A stretch of 64,000 nt of DNA from Rugamonas fusca (GCF_014042365.1 NZ_JACEZS010000001.1:372001-436000), one strand, 5' to 3'. Shown: positions 50,262 to 59,636, numbered from the stretch's first letter. Numbers and translations are program-made. Notes: generated by a model from the letters alone, not told the origin.

Positions 50262-51440
50262 ATGATAGATGCCGTCATCGTATCGACCGCCCGTACCCCT
50301 CTGGCCAAATCGTGGAAAGGCGCGTTCAACATGACGCACGGCGCCACCCTGGGTGGCCACGCGCTGCAGGCGGCCATCGCCCGCGCCAACATTGAAGCGG
50401 GCGAAGTGGAAGACGTGCTGGTGGGCTGCGCCAATCCTGAAGGCGCCACCGGCGGCAACATCGCCCGCCAGATCGCGATCCGCGCCGGTTGCCCGGTGAC
50501 GACGGGCGGCATGACCGTCAACCGTTTCTGCTCGTCGGGCCTGCAAACGATCGCGCTGGCGGCCCAGCGCATCATCGCCGGCGAGGGCGACATCTACGCG
50601 GCCGGCGGCGTCGAATCGATCTCCTGCGTGCAGCAGGAGATGAACCTGCATATGTACAAGGAAGTGTGGCTGTCCGAGCACAAGCCGGAAATCTACTGGC
50701 CCATGCTGCAAACGGCCGAGACCGTGGCCAAGCGCTACAACATCAGCCGCGAGCGCCAGGACGAGTACGGCGTGCAGAGCCAGCAGCGCGCGTCGGCCGC
50801 CCAGGCCGCCGGCCTGTTCAACGCCGAGATCGTGCCCATGACCACCGTGATGGGCGTGGCTGATAAAGCCAGCGGCATGTTGCTGAGCCGCGAAGTGACC
50901 GTCTCGGCTGACGAGGGCATCCGCGCCGACACCACCTACGAAGCCGTGTCCAAGATCCGCAGTGCCGTGCCCGGTGGCGTGATTTCCGCCGGCAATGCCA
51001 GCCAATTCTCGGACGGCGCCTCGATGGCCGTGGTGATGAACGCCAGGACAGCCGCCGCCAAGGGCTTGCAGCCGCTCGGCATCTTCCGCGGCTTCGCCGT
51101 GGCCGGCTGCGAGCCGGACGAGATGGGCATCGGTCCCGTGTTCGCCATCCCCAAGCTGCTCAAGCAGGCCGGCCTGTCGGTGGCCGACATCGGCCTGTGG
51201 GAACTCAATGAAGCGTTCGCCGTGCAAGTGCTGTACTGCGCCGACAAGCTGGGCATCCCCATGGACCGCCTGAACGTGAACGGCGGCGCCATCGCCGTCG
51301 GCCATCCCTATGGCGTGTCGGGCGCCCGCCTGACCGGCCACGCACTGATCGAAGGCAAACGCCGCGGCGTCAAATACGTGGTGGTGACCATGTGCATTGG
51401 CGGCGGCCAGGGCGCTGCCGGCCTGTTCGAAGTGGTCTGA
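50262..51440 (+). CDS. Acetyl-CoA acyltransferase (3-ketoacyl-CoA thiolase)
   Basis: The 392-residue thiolase has nucleophile Cys in [12 protein letters not shown] (about residue 89), the NEAF motif ([10 protein letters not shown]), His in [10 protein letters not shown] and the second Cys in [13 protein letters not shown]. It performs the last beta-oxidation step, cleaving 3-ketoacyl-CoA with CoA, or condenses acetyl-CoA in reverse. The ATG has an AGGAGACTCAC leader. It heads a same-strand run with acyl-CoA dehydrogenase and oxidoreductase genes, which makes the degradative role likely. Confidence 0.93.
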   Translation: MIDAVIVSTARTPLAKSWKGAFNMTHGATLGGHALQAAIARANIEAGEVEDVLVGCANPEGATGGNIARQIAIRAGCPVTTGGMTVNRFCSSGLQTIALAAQRIIAGEGDIYAAGGVESISCVQQEMNLHMYKEVWLSEHKPEIYWPMLQTAETVAKRYNISRERQDEYGVQSQQRASAAQAAGLFNAEIVPMTTVMGVADKASGMLLSREVTVSADEGIRADTTYEAVSKIRSAVPGGVISAGNASQFSDGASMAVVMNARTAAAKGLQPLGIFRGFAVAGCEPDEMGIGPVFAIPKLLKQAGLSVADIGLWELNEAFAVQVLYCADKLGIPMDRLNVNGGAIAVGHPYGVSGARLTGHALIEGKRRGVKYVVVTMCIGGGQGAAGLFEVV

Positions 51441-51450
51441 CCCACCTGCC

Positions 51451-51480
51451 ACGGGCGTCCTGCGGGGCGCCCGTTTCATT
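51451..51480 (+). terminator. Hairpin between thiolase and acyl-CoA dehydrogenase genes
   Basis: ACGGGCG (51451-51457) and CGCCCGT (51468-51474) pair around a 10-base loop, followed by TTCATTT. The weak T tract suggests partial termination, which would lower expression of the downstream gene. Confidence 0.45.
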
Positions 51481-51506
51481 TCCGCTCACCGATAAAGGAC
51501 TGCATC

Positions 51507-53423
51507 ATGCAATCCACGATTTTGTCGCGCCGCGATATCGCGTTCATGCTGTACGAATGGCTCGATGCGCAGGCGCTGGGTCAACGCGCCCGTTTCCAGG
51601 ACCATAATCGCGAAACCTTCGACGCCGCCATCGACACGGCCGAACAGATCTCCACCGAGCTGTTCGCGCCGCACAACAAGAAAAGCGACCAGCAGGAACC
51701 GCACGCCATCGCCGGCGACGGTTGTTTGCGCGTGCAGATCATCCCCGAGGTCAAGACCGCGCTCGACGCGTTCTCGGCCGCCGGCCTGATGGCGGCCGGC
51801 CAGGACTTCGAGCGCGACGGCATGCAATTGCCCACCGTGGTCGAGAAAGTGCTGTCCGCCTACTTCACCGCTGCCAACGTCAGCACGGCCGCCTATATCT
51901 TCCTCACCATCAGCAACGCCAACACCTTGCTCAAGCATGGGTCGGCCCTGCAGGTGCGCCGCTTCGTCGAACCCATGTTCGCCGGCAAGTTTTTTGGCAC
52001 GATGTGCCTGTCCGAGCCGCAAGCCGGGTCCAGCCTGTCCGACATCACCACCCGCGCCGAGCCGGACCCCGTGGCGGGACCGGAAGGCGAGCGCCAGTTC
52101 CGCCTGCGCGGCAACAAGATGTGGATTTCCGCTGGCGAACACGATCTGGCTGGCAATATCGTCCACCTCGTGCTGGCCAAGATTCCCGGTCCCGATGGCA
52201 AGCTGGTGCCTGGCGTCAAGGGCATCTCCCTGTTCGTCGTCCCCAAGTTCCTCGTCAACGACGACGGCAGCCTTCGTGAGCGCAACGACGTGGTGCTGGC
52301 CGGCCTCAACCACAAGATGGGCAACCGGGGCACGAGCAACTGCCTGCTCAATTTTGGCGAAGGCAAGTTCAAGCCCGAAGGCAAGGGCGGCGCCATCGGC
52401 TATCTGGTCGGCCAGCCGGGCCAGGGCCTGGCGTGCATGTTCCACATGATGAACGAGGCCCGCATCGCCGTCGGCCTCGGCGCGGCCGTGCTCGGCTACA
52501 CGGGTTATCTGCATGCGCTCGATTACGCGCGCAACCGGCCGCAGGGCCGCCATCCGGCCCAGAAAGATCCGGCCCAGCCGCAGTTGCCCATCATCGAGCA
52601 CACGGACGTGCGGCGCATGCTGCTGGCCCAGAAAGCCTACGTGGAAGGCGGCCTGGGCCTGGTGTTGTACAGCGCGCGGCTGGTGGACGAGCAGCGCACG
52701 GCCGAGACGCCGGAGGCGCGCGAGCACGCCGGCCGGTTGCTGGACTTCCTCACGCCGATCACCAAGAGCTGGCCATCGCAGTGGTGCGTGGAAGCGAACA
52801 GCCTGGCCATCCAGGTGCACGGCGGTTATGGCTACACGCGTGAATACAACGTCGAACAGTTCTACCGCGACAACCGCCTGAATGCGATCCACGAGGGCAC
52901 GCACGGGATCCACGGCCTGGACCTGCTGGGCCGCAAGGTGACGCTGCAGGATGGGGCGCTGTTCAAGTCCTTTGCGGGCGAGCTGCGCAAGACCGTGCGC
53001 AAGGTGCGCGGCAGCGTGGCCGTGCCACGCGAAGACAGCGCCAACCTCACGGTGGCGCAAGCCACGCAACTGATGGCCGACCTGACCGCCCACGCGGCCG
53101 CGCTGGAAGCGGCATGGCAGCGAGTGGAACAAGTGACCCAGACCCTGTATGCTGCGGGCGACATGAACAAGACCCTGGCCAACGCCAGCGTCTACCTGGA
53201 AGCGGTCGGCCACGTGGTGGTGGCCTGGATCTGGCTGCAGCAGGCCTTGCTGGCTGCCAGCCATCTGCCCGGTGCCAGTGCCGACGATGCCGATTTCTAC
53301 CGGGGCAAGTTACAGGCGTGCCGCTACTTCTTCCACTGGGAATTGCCCAAGGTCGAAGCCCAGCTGGCCTTGCTGGAAAGCCTGGACACGACCACCCTTG
53401 ATATGCAGGACAGGTGGTTTTAA
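51507..53423 (+). CDS. Acyl-CoA dehydrogenase with C-terminal extension (DmdC-like)
   Basis: The 638-residue protein carries an N-terminal extension (1-60), the acyl-CoA dehydrogenase core (MCLSEPQAGSSLSDITTRAEP for the flavin, KMWISAGEHDL, GLNHKMGNRGTSNC) and the catalytic glutamate region YRDNRLNAIHEGTHGIHGLDLLGRK. An extra C-terminal acyl-CoA dehydrogenase domain (about 480-620) follows. Large members of this type take medium or long acyl-CoAs, or 3-methylthiopropionyl-CoA (DmdC). With the thiolase 66 bases upstream it forms a beta-oxidation pair. Electrons go to ETF, not encoded here. Confidence 0.9.
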   Translation: MQSTILSRRDIAFMLYEWLDAQALGQRARFQDHNRETFDAAIDTAEQISTELFAPHNKKSDQQEPHAIAGDGCLRVQIIPEVKTALDAFSAAGLMAAGQDFERDGMQLPTVVEKVLSAYFTAANVSTAAYIFLTISNANTLLKHGSALQVRRFVEPMFAGKFFGTMCLSEPQAGSSLSDITTRAEPDPVAGPEGERQFRLRGNKMWISAGEHDLAGNIVHLVLAKIPGPDGKLVPGVKGISLFVVPKFLVNDDGSLRERNDVVLAGLNHKMGNRGTSNCLLNFGEGKFKPEGKGGAIGYLVGQPGQGLACMFHMMNEARIAVGLGAAVLGYTGYLHALDYARNRPQGRHPAQKDPAQPQLPIIEHTDVRRMLLAQKAYVEGGLGLVLYSARLVDEQRTAETPEAREHAGRLLDFLTPITKSWPSQWCVEANSLAIQVHGGYGYTREYNVEQFYRDNRLNAIHEGTHGIHGLDLLGRKVTLQDGALFKSFAGELRKTVRKVRGSVAVPREDSANLTVAQATQLMADLTAHAAALEAAWQRVEQVTQTLYAAGDMNKTLANASVYLEAVGHVVVAWIWLQQALLAASHLPGASADDADFYRGKLQACRYFFHWELPKVEAQLALLESLDTTTLDMQDRWF

Positions 53424-53444
53424 CTCATTCGATATGAAAAACAT

Positions 53445-53747
53445 ATGATCAAGCACATCGTGATGTGGAAGCTGAAAGACCATGCGGAGGGCGCCGACCG
53501 CGCCGCCAACGCCGCCCGCATGAAAGCCATGCTGGACGGCTGCGCCAACCTGACACCCGGCATCCTGGCGTTTGAAGCCGTGGTGGCCCAGCCGGGCCTG
53601 GAAGCGACCTATGACGTGATCCTGTACTCGGAATTCGCGGACAAGGCGGCGCTGGACGCTTACCAGAACCATCCCGGCCATCAGGCACTCAAACCGTTTT
53701 TCAGCGCCGTGCGCGAGGCGCGCCAGTGCATGGACTACGAAATCTGA
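53445..53747 (+). CDS. Dabb (stress-responsive A/B barrel) domain protein
   Basis: The 100-residue dimeric alpha/beta-barrel protein starts MIKHIVMWKLKDHAEG and contains YDVILYSEFADKAALDAYQNHPGHQALKPF in two adjacent parts, the typical Dabb strand-helix pattern. The biochemical role is unknown for most members. It lies 21 bases after the acyl-CoA dehydrogenase gene and 38 bases before an SDR gene on the same strand, so it belongs to the same transcript and may assist a step of that pathway. Confidence 0.85.
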   Translation: MIKHIVMWKLKDHAEGADRAANAARMKAMLDGCANLTPGILAFEAVVAQPGLEATYDVILYSEFADKAALDAYQNHPGHQALKPFFSAVREARQCMDYEI

Positions 53748-53785
53748 TCCTCGCATCAACCTTCCAACCATAGGACGACAGACAT

Positions 53786-54568
53786 ATGCGTACAACTCAA
53801 GAATTGTTTTCGCTGGCCGGCAAGACGGCCCTGGTGACGGGCGGCTCGCGCGGCCTGGGCCTGCAAATGGCGCTGGCGCTGGGCGAGCAGGGCGCCAGGG
53901 TGGTGATTTCCTCGCGCAAGCAGGCTGACCTGGACGAAGCGCTGGCCTTCCTGGCCCAGCATGGCGTAAGCGCCCACGCGATCCCGGCCGACCTGTCGCA
54001 GGACGCGGCGGCCGAGGCGCTGGTGACGGCTGCGCTGGCCCAGTTGGGCCATATCGACATCCTGGTCAATAACGCCGGCGCCACCTGGGGCGCGCCGGCC
54101 GAGGACCATCCGGTCGAAGCGTGGGACAAGGTGATGAACCTCAACATCCGCAGCATCTTCCTGGTGTCGCAGCTGGTGGGCAAGCGCTCGATGATCCCGC
54201 GCAAGTATGGCCGCATCATCAATATCGCCTCGATCGCCGGCCTGAGCGGCAATCCGCCCGGCACCATGCAGACCATCGCCTACAACACCTCGAAGGCGGC
54301 CGTGATCAACTTCACGCGCGCGCTGGCCGGCGAGTGGGGCGTGCACGGCATCACGGTCAACGCCATCGCGCCGGGCTTCTTCCCGTCCAAGATGACCAAG
54401 GGCATCCTCGATCACCTGGGTGCGGAAAAGCTGGCCAAGGGCGCGCCGCTGCAGCGCATCGGCGACGATGAGGACTTGAAGGGCACCACCGTGCTGTTCG
54501 CGTCCGACGCGGGCAAGCACATCACCGGCCAGACGCTGGCGGTGGATGGCGGCGTATCGGCGGTCTGA
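53786..54568 (+). CDS. Short-chain dehydrogenase/reductase (first of two)
   Basis: The 260-residue SDR has the NAD(P) motif TGGSRGLG (about 19-26), NNAGATWG, the catalytic Ser region IINIASIAGLSG and the YNTSKAA Tyr/Lys pair (about 168-172). It ends with the family's DGGVSAV. An Arg after TGGS and an arginine/lysine-rich SSRKQ loop favour NADP(H). It may act as a 3-oxoacyl or gluconate-type reductase, but the substrate is not readable. It is 3 bases from the next gene. Confidence 0.88.
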   Translation: MRTTQELFSLAGKTALVTGGSRGLGLQMALALGEQGARVVISSRKQADLDEALAFLAQHGVSAHAIPADLSQDAAAEALVTAALAQLGHIDILVNNAGATWGAPAEDHPVEAWDKVMNLNIRSIFLVSQLVGKRSMIPRKYGRIINIASIAGLSGNPPGTMQTIAYNTSKAAVINFTRALAGEWGVHGITVNAIAPGFFPSKMTKGILDHLGAEKLAKGAPLQRIGDDEDLKGTTVLFASDAGKHITGQTLAVDGGVSAV

Positions 54569-54571
54569 GCG

Positions 54572-55573
54572 ATGACGATGACACAATACCAACGGCTGGT
54601 GCTGGCCGCCCGTCCGCGCGGCGAAGTCCAGGAATCGGATTTTCGGCTGGAGACGGTGGCCGTGCCCGAACTGGGCGATGGCCAAGTGCTGGTCCGTAAC
54701 CACTACCTGTCGCTGGACCCCTACATGCGCGGGCGCATGAGCGCGGCCAAGAGCTATGCCGCCTCGCAGGCGCTGGATGAGACCATGATAGGCGGCACGG
54801 CCGGCCAGGTGGTGGCGTCGCGCCATCCACGCTTTGCGGAAGGCGATTTCGTGGCGGGCATGCTGGGCTGGGCCGAGATGGGCGTGGCCGACGGCGGCCA
54901 GCTGCGCAAGGTCGACACCAGCCAGATCCCGTTGTCGGCCTACCTGGGTGTGGTCGGCATGCCGGGCATGACGGCGTGGTATGGCATGCACCAGATCCTG
55001 CAGGCCAAGGCCGGCGAAACCGTGTACGTGTCGGCCGCCAGCGGCGCCGTTGGCAGCGCCGTGGGCCAGTTGGCCAAGTTGCGCGGCTGCCGTGCCGTGG
55101 GCGTCGCTGGCGGCAAGGAGAAATGCGACTATGTCGTCAACGCGCTGGGTTTTGATGCCTGCGTGGATTACAAGGCCGGCAACCTGGATGCCGACCTGGC
55201 CGCCGCCGCGCCCAACGGCATCGACGCCATTTTTGAGAACGTGGGGGGCGCCGTGTTCGATGCGGCGCTGGCGCGCACCAATGCCTTTGCGCGCGTGGCC
55301 CTGTGCGGCTTGATTGCCGGCTACAACGGCCAGGAACTGCCGATCCGCAACGCGCGCTTGCTGCTGCTGAACCGCATCACGCTGCGCGGTTTCATCGTCA
55401 CCGAGCACATGGAATTCTGGCCGCAAGGCTTGACGGAACTGGGCCTGCTGGTGGCCCAGGGCAAACTGAAGTACCGGGAAACGGTGGCGCAGGGCCTGGC
55501 CAGCGCACCGCAAGCATTCAAGGGCCTGCTCCAAGGCCATAACTTCGGCAAACAACTGGTGAAATTAATCTGA
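54572..55573 (+). CDS. NADP-dependent medium-chain oxidoreductase (CurA/leukotriene-B4-dehydrogenase type)
   Basis: The 333-residue MDR-family enzyme lacks catalytic zinc ligands. The family motifs are LSLDPYMRGRM (residues about 45-56), MPGMTAWYGMHQIL and the nucleotide-binding AASGAVGSAVGQLAKLRG with a later GGKEKCDYV loop. Members reduce the double bond of alpha,beta-unsaturated ketones or aldehydes with NADPH. Its stop codon overlaps the next ATG (TGATG), so it is coupled to the second SDR. Confidence 0.9.
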   Translation: MTMTQYQRLVLAARPRGEVQESDFRLETVAVPELGDGQVLVRNHYLSLDPYMRGRMSAAKSYAASQALDETMIGGTAGQVVASRHPRFAEGDFVAGMLGWAEMGVADGGQLRKVDTSQIPLSAYLGVVGMPGMTAWYGMHQILQAKAGETVYVSAASGAVGSAVGQLAKLRGCRAVGVAGGKEKCDYVVNALGFDACVDYKAGNLDADLAAAAPNGIDAIFENVGGAVFDAALARTNAFARVALCGLIAGYNGQELPIRNARLLLLNRITLRGFIVTEHMEFWPQGLTELGLLVAQGKLKYRETVAQGLASAPQAFKGLLQGHNFGKQLVKLI

Positions 55574-56490
55574 TGAAAAACTTCCAAGGAAAAGTAGCGG
55601 TCATTACGGGCGGCGCCAGCGGATTGGGGCGCGAATTCGCCAACGTGGCGGCCAGGCTGGGCATGAAGCTGGTGCTGGCCGACGTGCAGCGCGATGCGCT
55701 CGACCGCGCCCGCGATGAATTGGCGGCCCAGGGCGCGGCGGTGCAGGCCCTGGTATGCGATGTACGCAAGGGCGAGCAGGTCCAGGCGCTGGCCGATGCG
55801 GCCATGGAAGCCTACGGCGCCGTGCACCTCCTGTTCAACAACGCCGGCGTCGGTTCCGGCGGCCTGATCTGGGAAAACACGGAGGCGGACTGGGAGTGGG
55901 TGCTGGGCGTGAATGTGTGGGGCGTGATCCATGGGGTGCACATCTTCACCAAACTGATGCTGGAGGCGGCGGCCCGCGATCCTGAATTTGAGGGCCATAT
56001 CGTCAACACGGCCTCGATGGCGGGCCTGGTCAACGCGCCGGCCATGGGCGTGTACAACGTCTCCAAGCATGCCGTGGTGTCGCTGTCCGAGACCCTGTAC
56101 CAGGACTTGCAACTGGTGCAGGCGCCGATCGGTGCGTCCGTGCTGTGCCCGTACTTTGTGCCAACCGGCATCAGCCAGTCGCACCGCAACCGGCCCGCCG
56201 ACGTGCGCATGACGCAGGGCCCCACGGCCAGCCAGCTGGTGTCGCAAGCGATGACGGACAAGGCGGTCACGTCCGGCAAGGTGTCGGCGGCCGAGGTGGC
56301 GGAGGTGACGTTCAAGGCCATCGCCGACGGCCAGTTCTACATCTACTCGCATCCGGGCGCGCTGGCTGGCGTGCGCGAGCGGATGGAAGACGTGCTGGCA
56401 CAGCGCAACCCGAGCGATCCGTATCAGGGTAACCCCCAGGTGCGCGACCTCTTGCGTGCCAAAATGCAAGCAGGTGCTGGCCCGCGCTAA
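55573..56490 (+). CDS. Short-chain dehydrogenase/reductase (second of two)
   Basis: The 305-residue classical SDR has TGGASGLGREFA at the N-terminus, Asp at the end of beta-2 (LADVQRD), which favours NAD(H), NNAGVGSGG, the NTASMAG Ser region and YNVSKHAV for the Tyr/Lys pair. The C-terminus is about 40 residues longer than the core (YSHPGALAGVRERMEDVL). It is unlike the SDR at 53786, so the two are not recent duplicates. It is probably the last gene of the oxidoreductase run. Confidence 0.88.
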   Translation: MKNFQGKVAVITGGASGLGREFANVAARLGMKLVLADVQRDALDRARDELAAQGAAVQALVCDVRKGEQVQALADAAMEAYGAVHLLFNNAGVGSGGLIWENTEADWEWVLGVNVWGVIHGVHIFTKLMLEAAARDPEFEGHIVNTASMAGLVNAPAMGVYNVSKHAVVSLSETLYQDLQLVQAPIGASVLCPYFVPTGISQSHRNRPADVRMTQGPTASQLVSQAMTDKAVTSGKVSAAEVAEVTFKAIADGQFYIYSHPGALAGVRERMEDVLAQRNPSDPYQGNPQVRDLLRAKMQAGAGPR

Positions 56491-56534
56491 TACCGCGTGC
56501 GACAATCGTGGCTGGTTCAACTATTATTAGCGTT

Positions 56535-56972
56535 ATGAATAACGACACCAGCCACGACATCCGCCTGGGCACCTGGGACACCCTGAACGCCGACGCCAAG
56601 GCCATCCGCTTCGACGTCTTCGTGGCGGAGCAGAATGTTCCGGCCGAAATCGAACTGGACGACATGGATGCCGTCTGCCTGCACGCGGTGGCGTACGATG
56701 CGGCCGGCGTGCCCATAGGCACCGGCCGTTTGCTGCCAGATGGCCATATCGGCCGCATGGCCGTGCGCAAGACGGCGCGCGGCCGCGGGGTGGGCGGCGC
56801 CTTGCTGCAGGCGTTGATGGCGCAGGCGCGTGCGCGCGGCGACCAGCGCGTCGTGCTGAGCGCGCAGACCCACGCGGCGCCGTTCTACCAACGCCACGGC
56901 TTCAGCATCGCCGGCGAGGCGTTTTACGAAGCGGGCATCGCCCACATCGACATGCAGCTGACCTTTGCCTGA
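56535..56972 (+). CDS. GNAT-family N-acetyltransferase
   Basis: The 145-residue protein starts MNNDTSHDIRLGTWDTL. The acetyl-CoA binding loop is RMAVRKTARGRGVGGALLQALM (residues about 75-96, R/Q-x-x-G-x-G/A type), preceded by VPIGTGRLLPDGHIG and ending with PFYQRHGFSIAGEAFYEAGIAHIDM. The pattern is close to ElaA-like acetyltransferases. Acceptor unknown. The start at 56535 was chosen over an in-frame upstream codon because the added residues show no conservation pattern. Confidence 0.85.
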   Translation: MNNDTSHDIRLGTWDTLNADAKAIRFDVFVAEQNVPAEIELDDMDAVCLHAVAYDAAGVPIGTGRLLPDGHIGRMAVRKTARGRGVGGALLQALMAQARARGDQRVVLSAQTHAAPFYQRHGFSIAGEAFYEAGIAHIDMQLTFA

Positions 56973-56992
56973 CCTTCCGAAGGGAGTGCGCC

Positions 56993-57472
56993 ATGCAACA
57001 CATCGCAGATGAATACGATTCGGACCTGGACCTGGTGTTCGAACGGACGGTGGAACTGAGCCCGGCGCAGATCTGGGCGGCCTGGACCCAACCAGCCCAC
57101 GTGGTGCACTGGTTCACCCCGGCACCCTGGAAAACGCTGACGTGCGACATCGACCTGCGCCCGGGTGGTGTGTTCCGCACCGTGATGTGCTCGCCCGAAG
57201 GGCAGCAGCACCCCCATGTGGGCTGCTTCCTGGAGATCGTGGAAAACCAGCGCCTGGTGTGGACTGACGCGCTCGCGCCAGGTTACGGCCCGTCGGCCAA
57301 CCCGTTCATCACGGCCTACATCACGCTGGCGCCCGAAGGCAGTGGCACCCGCTACCACGCCCGTGCCCGCCACAAGAACAGTGAAGACATGCTGCGCCAT
57401 GTCGACATGGGCTTTGAACGGGGCTGGGGCCTGGCGCTGGACCAGATGGTGGCTTACATGCAATCGCTCTAG
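56993..57472 (+). CDS. SRPBCC/AHSA1-domain protein
   Basis: The 159-residue protein of the Aha1/START-like fold has LVFERTVELSPAQIWAAWTQP, HWFTPAPWKTLTCDIDLRPGG and the C-terminal helix MGFERGWGLALDQMVAYM. Such proteins bind hydrophobic ligands; no enzyme activity is evident. A GAAGGGAG site precedes the ATG and it lies 20 bases after the GNAT gene, likely co-transcribed. Confidence 0.85.
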   Translation: MQHIADEYDSDLDLVFERTVELSPAQIWAAWTQPAHVVHWFTPAPWKTLTCDIDLRPGGVFRTVMCSPEGQQHPHVGCFLEIVENQRLVWTDALAPGYGPSANPFITAYITLAPEGSGTRYHARARHKNSEDMLRHVDMGFERGWGLALDQMVAYMQSL

Positions 57473-57478
57473 CAGGAC

Positions 57479-58222
57479 TTACTGGATCAGCACTTCGTGC
57501 AGTACGGCCGGCGCGTCGGCATACAGCTTGACGACGGTTGAGGTGCGGGTGCCATAGCCCGGCGTTTCGATGCGCACGGCCGACAGCACCCGTTCCAGGT
57601 CCAGCGGCACGCCCGTCTCCGGCAGCCGCTGGTCGGGCGCCGGGGTGGTATCGGCCAGCATTTCAAAGAACGCTTCGTCGGGCGCGCCCAGGCACAGCAG
57701 GCTGGCGAACTGCGCCTTCGTTTTCAGCACCTTGGGCCAGGGCGCGTCCAGCCGCGCGTTGGACAGGCCGTAGATGCCCGGTTCCAGCGGCTGGCCATTG
57801 CGCGGGTCGTCCTGGCCCTTGTTGGAGAACCAGATCAGGGTATCGCGGTCGCCCAACACCAGGTTGAAACCATTGTAGGCGTGGCAGTCGCCCCGGATCG
57901 CTTCCACGTACGCTTGCGGCGACATGCTGCCGGCCAGGTAATCGGACACCAGGTGGCCGCGCGAGGGCGCGTCATCGCGGTGCTCCGACGGGCAGCGGAT
58001 GTTGGTGATGGCGGCGAAGCGCGGCGATTGCCCGGACTGGCCCGACTGGGCGATGCCCATCCAGCTGCCGCCGGCCTTCAGGTCGCGCCCGCCATAGACG
58101 TGGGGATGTTCGGGCCAGGCGCCGGCCGGCGCCGTGGCCCGTTCGTAGAATTCATCGCGGTTGGCGGCCGCGATCAGCGGCACGGCGGGCACCACTTTCC
58201 AGGCGAAGACGATCAGGCACAT
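57479..58222 (-). CDS. NRDE-family protein (TANGO2 homologue)
   Basis: The 247-residue protein begins MCLIVFAWKVVPAVPLIAAANRDEFYERAT, which contains the family's name motif Asn-Arg-Asp-Glu. Further motifs are YGGRDLKAGGSWMG, FAAITNIR and YNGFNLVLGDR. The initial Cys2 recalls Ntn-hydrolase nucleophiles. Bacterial members have been tied to haem handling and are of uncertain activity. The 5' end is overlapped for 10 bases by the gene upstream, so it is translationally coupled. Confidence 0.9.
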   Translation of the reverse strand: MCLIVFAWKVVPAVPLIAAANRDEFYERATAPAGAWPEHPHVYGGRDLKAGGSWMGIAQSGQSGQSPRFAAITNIRCPSEHRDDAPSRGHLVSDYLAGSMSPQAYVEAIRGDCHAYNGFNLVLGDRDTLIWFSNKGQDDPRNGQPLEPGIYGLSNARLDAPWPKVLKTKAQFASLLCLGAPDEAFFEMLADTTPAPDQRLPETGVPLDLERVLSAVRIETPGYGTRTSTVVKLYADAPAVLHEVLIQ

Positions 58223-58503
58223 GGGACCATATCCATAAACACTTCAACGTGGCGCGCGCCGGCGATGAGCGCCGGCACGCCTGCCTGTTCCACGGCCGCG
58301 GCCAGCGCTGCGCTGAATCCTTCGCCGGTGGACGGATAGACTTCCATCCATGTCTGCAAGCCGTCGCGCGCTTCCGGCCGGCGCTTGAGCTGGCCGGCCA
58401 CGCCTTGCTGGTGCGCCAGCGCTGCCTGCATGGCGGACACGCGGGGCAGCAGGGCAGGCGCGTCCGCTTCCCGCACCTGGTAATAAATGTACAGATCGCG
58501 CAT
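58213..58503 (-). CDS. DUF4936-type small protein
   Basis: The 96-residue protein starts MRDLYIYYQVREADAPALLPRVSAMQ and has LKRRPEARDGLQTWMEVYP and HVEVFMDM. The pattern matches the small DUF4936 proteins found after ygfZ in Burkholderiales. It lies 1 base from the ygfZ stop codon and overlaps the NRDE gene, so ygfZ, this gene and NRDE form one operon. Function unknown. Confidence 0.8.
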   Translation of the reverse strand: MRDLYIYYQVREADAPALLPRVSAMQAALAHQQGVAGQLKRRPEARDGLQTWMEVYPSTGEGFSAALAAAVEQAGVPALIAGARHVEVFMDMVPCA

Positions 58504-58504
58504 G

Positions 58505-59566
58505 TCAGAGGTCGAGCGGGTCCAGCACGTAAGGCATGGGCAGAAATTGTAAAGCGATACCTTCAGCCGAACCCACCCGCACGGACGCCCGTTCGATGGC
58601 GTCCAGCTTCATTTCCACCAGGGCATCCACGCCGCCCAGGCCATTGGGGGCGGCGTTGACGATCATGCCGCAAGGCTGCTCGGGATCGGCGGTGGCGTAT
58701 ACTTCCATGCCGGGGGCCGCCTGCATGTCGGGAATGGCGACGAGCGTGGTGCGCCGCTTGAGCTTGCCCAGATACTGGCTGCGGGCGACGATCTCCTGGC
58801 CCGGATAGCACCCCTTCTTGAAGTTGACGCCGCCCAGCAGTTCAAAATTGACCATTTGTGGCACGAATTGCTCCTGGGTGGCGGCGGTCACCAGCGGCAC
58901 GCCCGCGTGGATGGACGACAGTTGCCACGCATCATTCCCGCCCACGGCCAGCCGGGCCGACAGCACGGGCCACACGGCGGCGGCCGTCTCGGCGCTGGTG
59001 AGCCACTGGTAGCGCGGGGCGCCAAACGCGTCGGCCACGCGGATCAGGGTCCCCATGGTGTGATCGAGCTTGCCATAGGCTTGCGCGGGCAGGGCATCGA
59101 ACCAGGTCGACAGGACGGCATCGGCCTGCTTGCCGCCCACGCCCAGCACCACGGCGTTGGCCGGCGCTTCGGTCGCGTCGCTCAGTTTGGTCTTGGCCCG
59201 CAGCACGAACATCTGCAGGCGCTTCTGCAGGGCGGGCTGGATGGCGCGCGGCAGTTGCAGGAAGACGGTGTCGGCGTTACGCCATACAAGGAAAGTGGCC
59301 AGCAAGCGGCCCTTGGGGGTGCAGTAGCCAGCCAGGCGGGCCGTATCGAGGCCCAGGTGTTCGACATCGTTGGTCAACTGATTGTGCAGGAAGGAAGCGG
59401 ATTCCTCGCCGTTCAGGGCAATCAAACCCAGGTCCGTCAGCGGCGCGGCGAAGCCGTTGGCCAGCTCGGCGGCCGTCAAGGTGCGGCCGAAATCACGGAA
59501 TTGCGCCGGGGCCTGTTCCGTACCGCGCGCGCCTTGCTGGGTTAAAAGTTGATTCCAAGTATTCAT
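58505..59566 (-). CDS. ygfZ: YgfZ, folate-binding protein for Fe-S enzyme maintenance
   Basis: The 353-residue GcvT-like protein has the hallmark K-G-C-Y-x-G-Q-E (FKKGCYPGQEIVARSQYLG, about residues 250-268) with its redox-active cysteine, and LNGEESASFLHNQLTNDV near the N-terminus. YgfZ uses tetrahydrofolate and helps assemble or repair certain [4Fe-4S] enzymes such as MiaB. It is first in the minus-strand operon and divergent from mltG. Confidence 0.93.
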   Translation of the reverse strand: MNTWNQLLTQQGARGTEQAPAQFRDFGRTLTAAELANGFAAPLTDLGLIALNGEESASFLHNQLTNDVEHLGLDTARLAGYCTPKGRLLATFLVWRNADTVFLQLPRAIQPALQKRLQMFVLRAKTKLSDATEAPANAVVLGVGGKQADAVLSTWFDALPAQAYGKLDHTMGTLIRVADAFGAPRYQWLTSAETAAAVWPVLSARLAVGGNDAWQLSSIHAGVPLVTAATQEQFVPQMVNFELLGGVNFKKGCYPGQEIVARSQYLGKLKRRTTLVAIPDMQAAPGMEVYATADPEQPCGMIVNAAPNGLGGVDALVEMKLDAIERASVRVGSAEGIALQFLPMPYVLDPLDL

Positions 59567-59612
59567 AATTTCCAGAAGTTTGACGATGAAAGCATTATCA
59601 TTACGGGCTCAT

Positions 59613-59636
59613 TATAGTGATCCCGCGAATTTCGCG
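59613..59636 (+). promoter_or_regulatory. Possible promoter element and palindrome between ygfZ and mltG
   Basis: TATAGT (59613-59618) could be a -10 box for mltG, though no good -35 is seen. It is followed by the 13-base palindrome CGCGAA-T-TTCGCG (59624-59636), which could be an operator. Support is weak. Confidence 0.25.
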
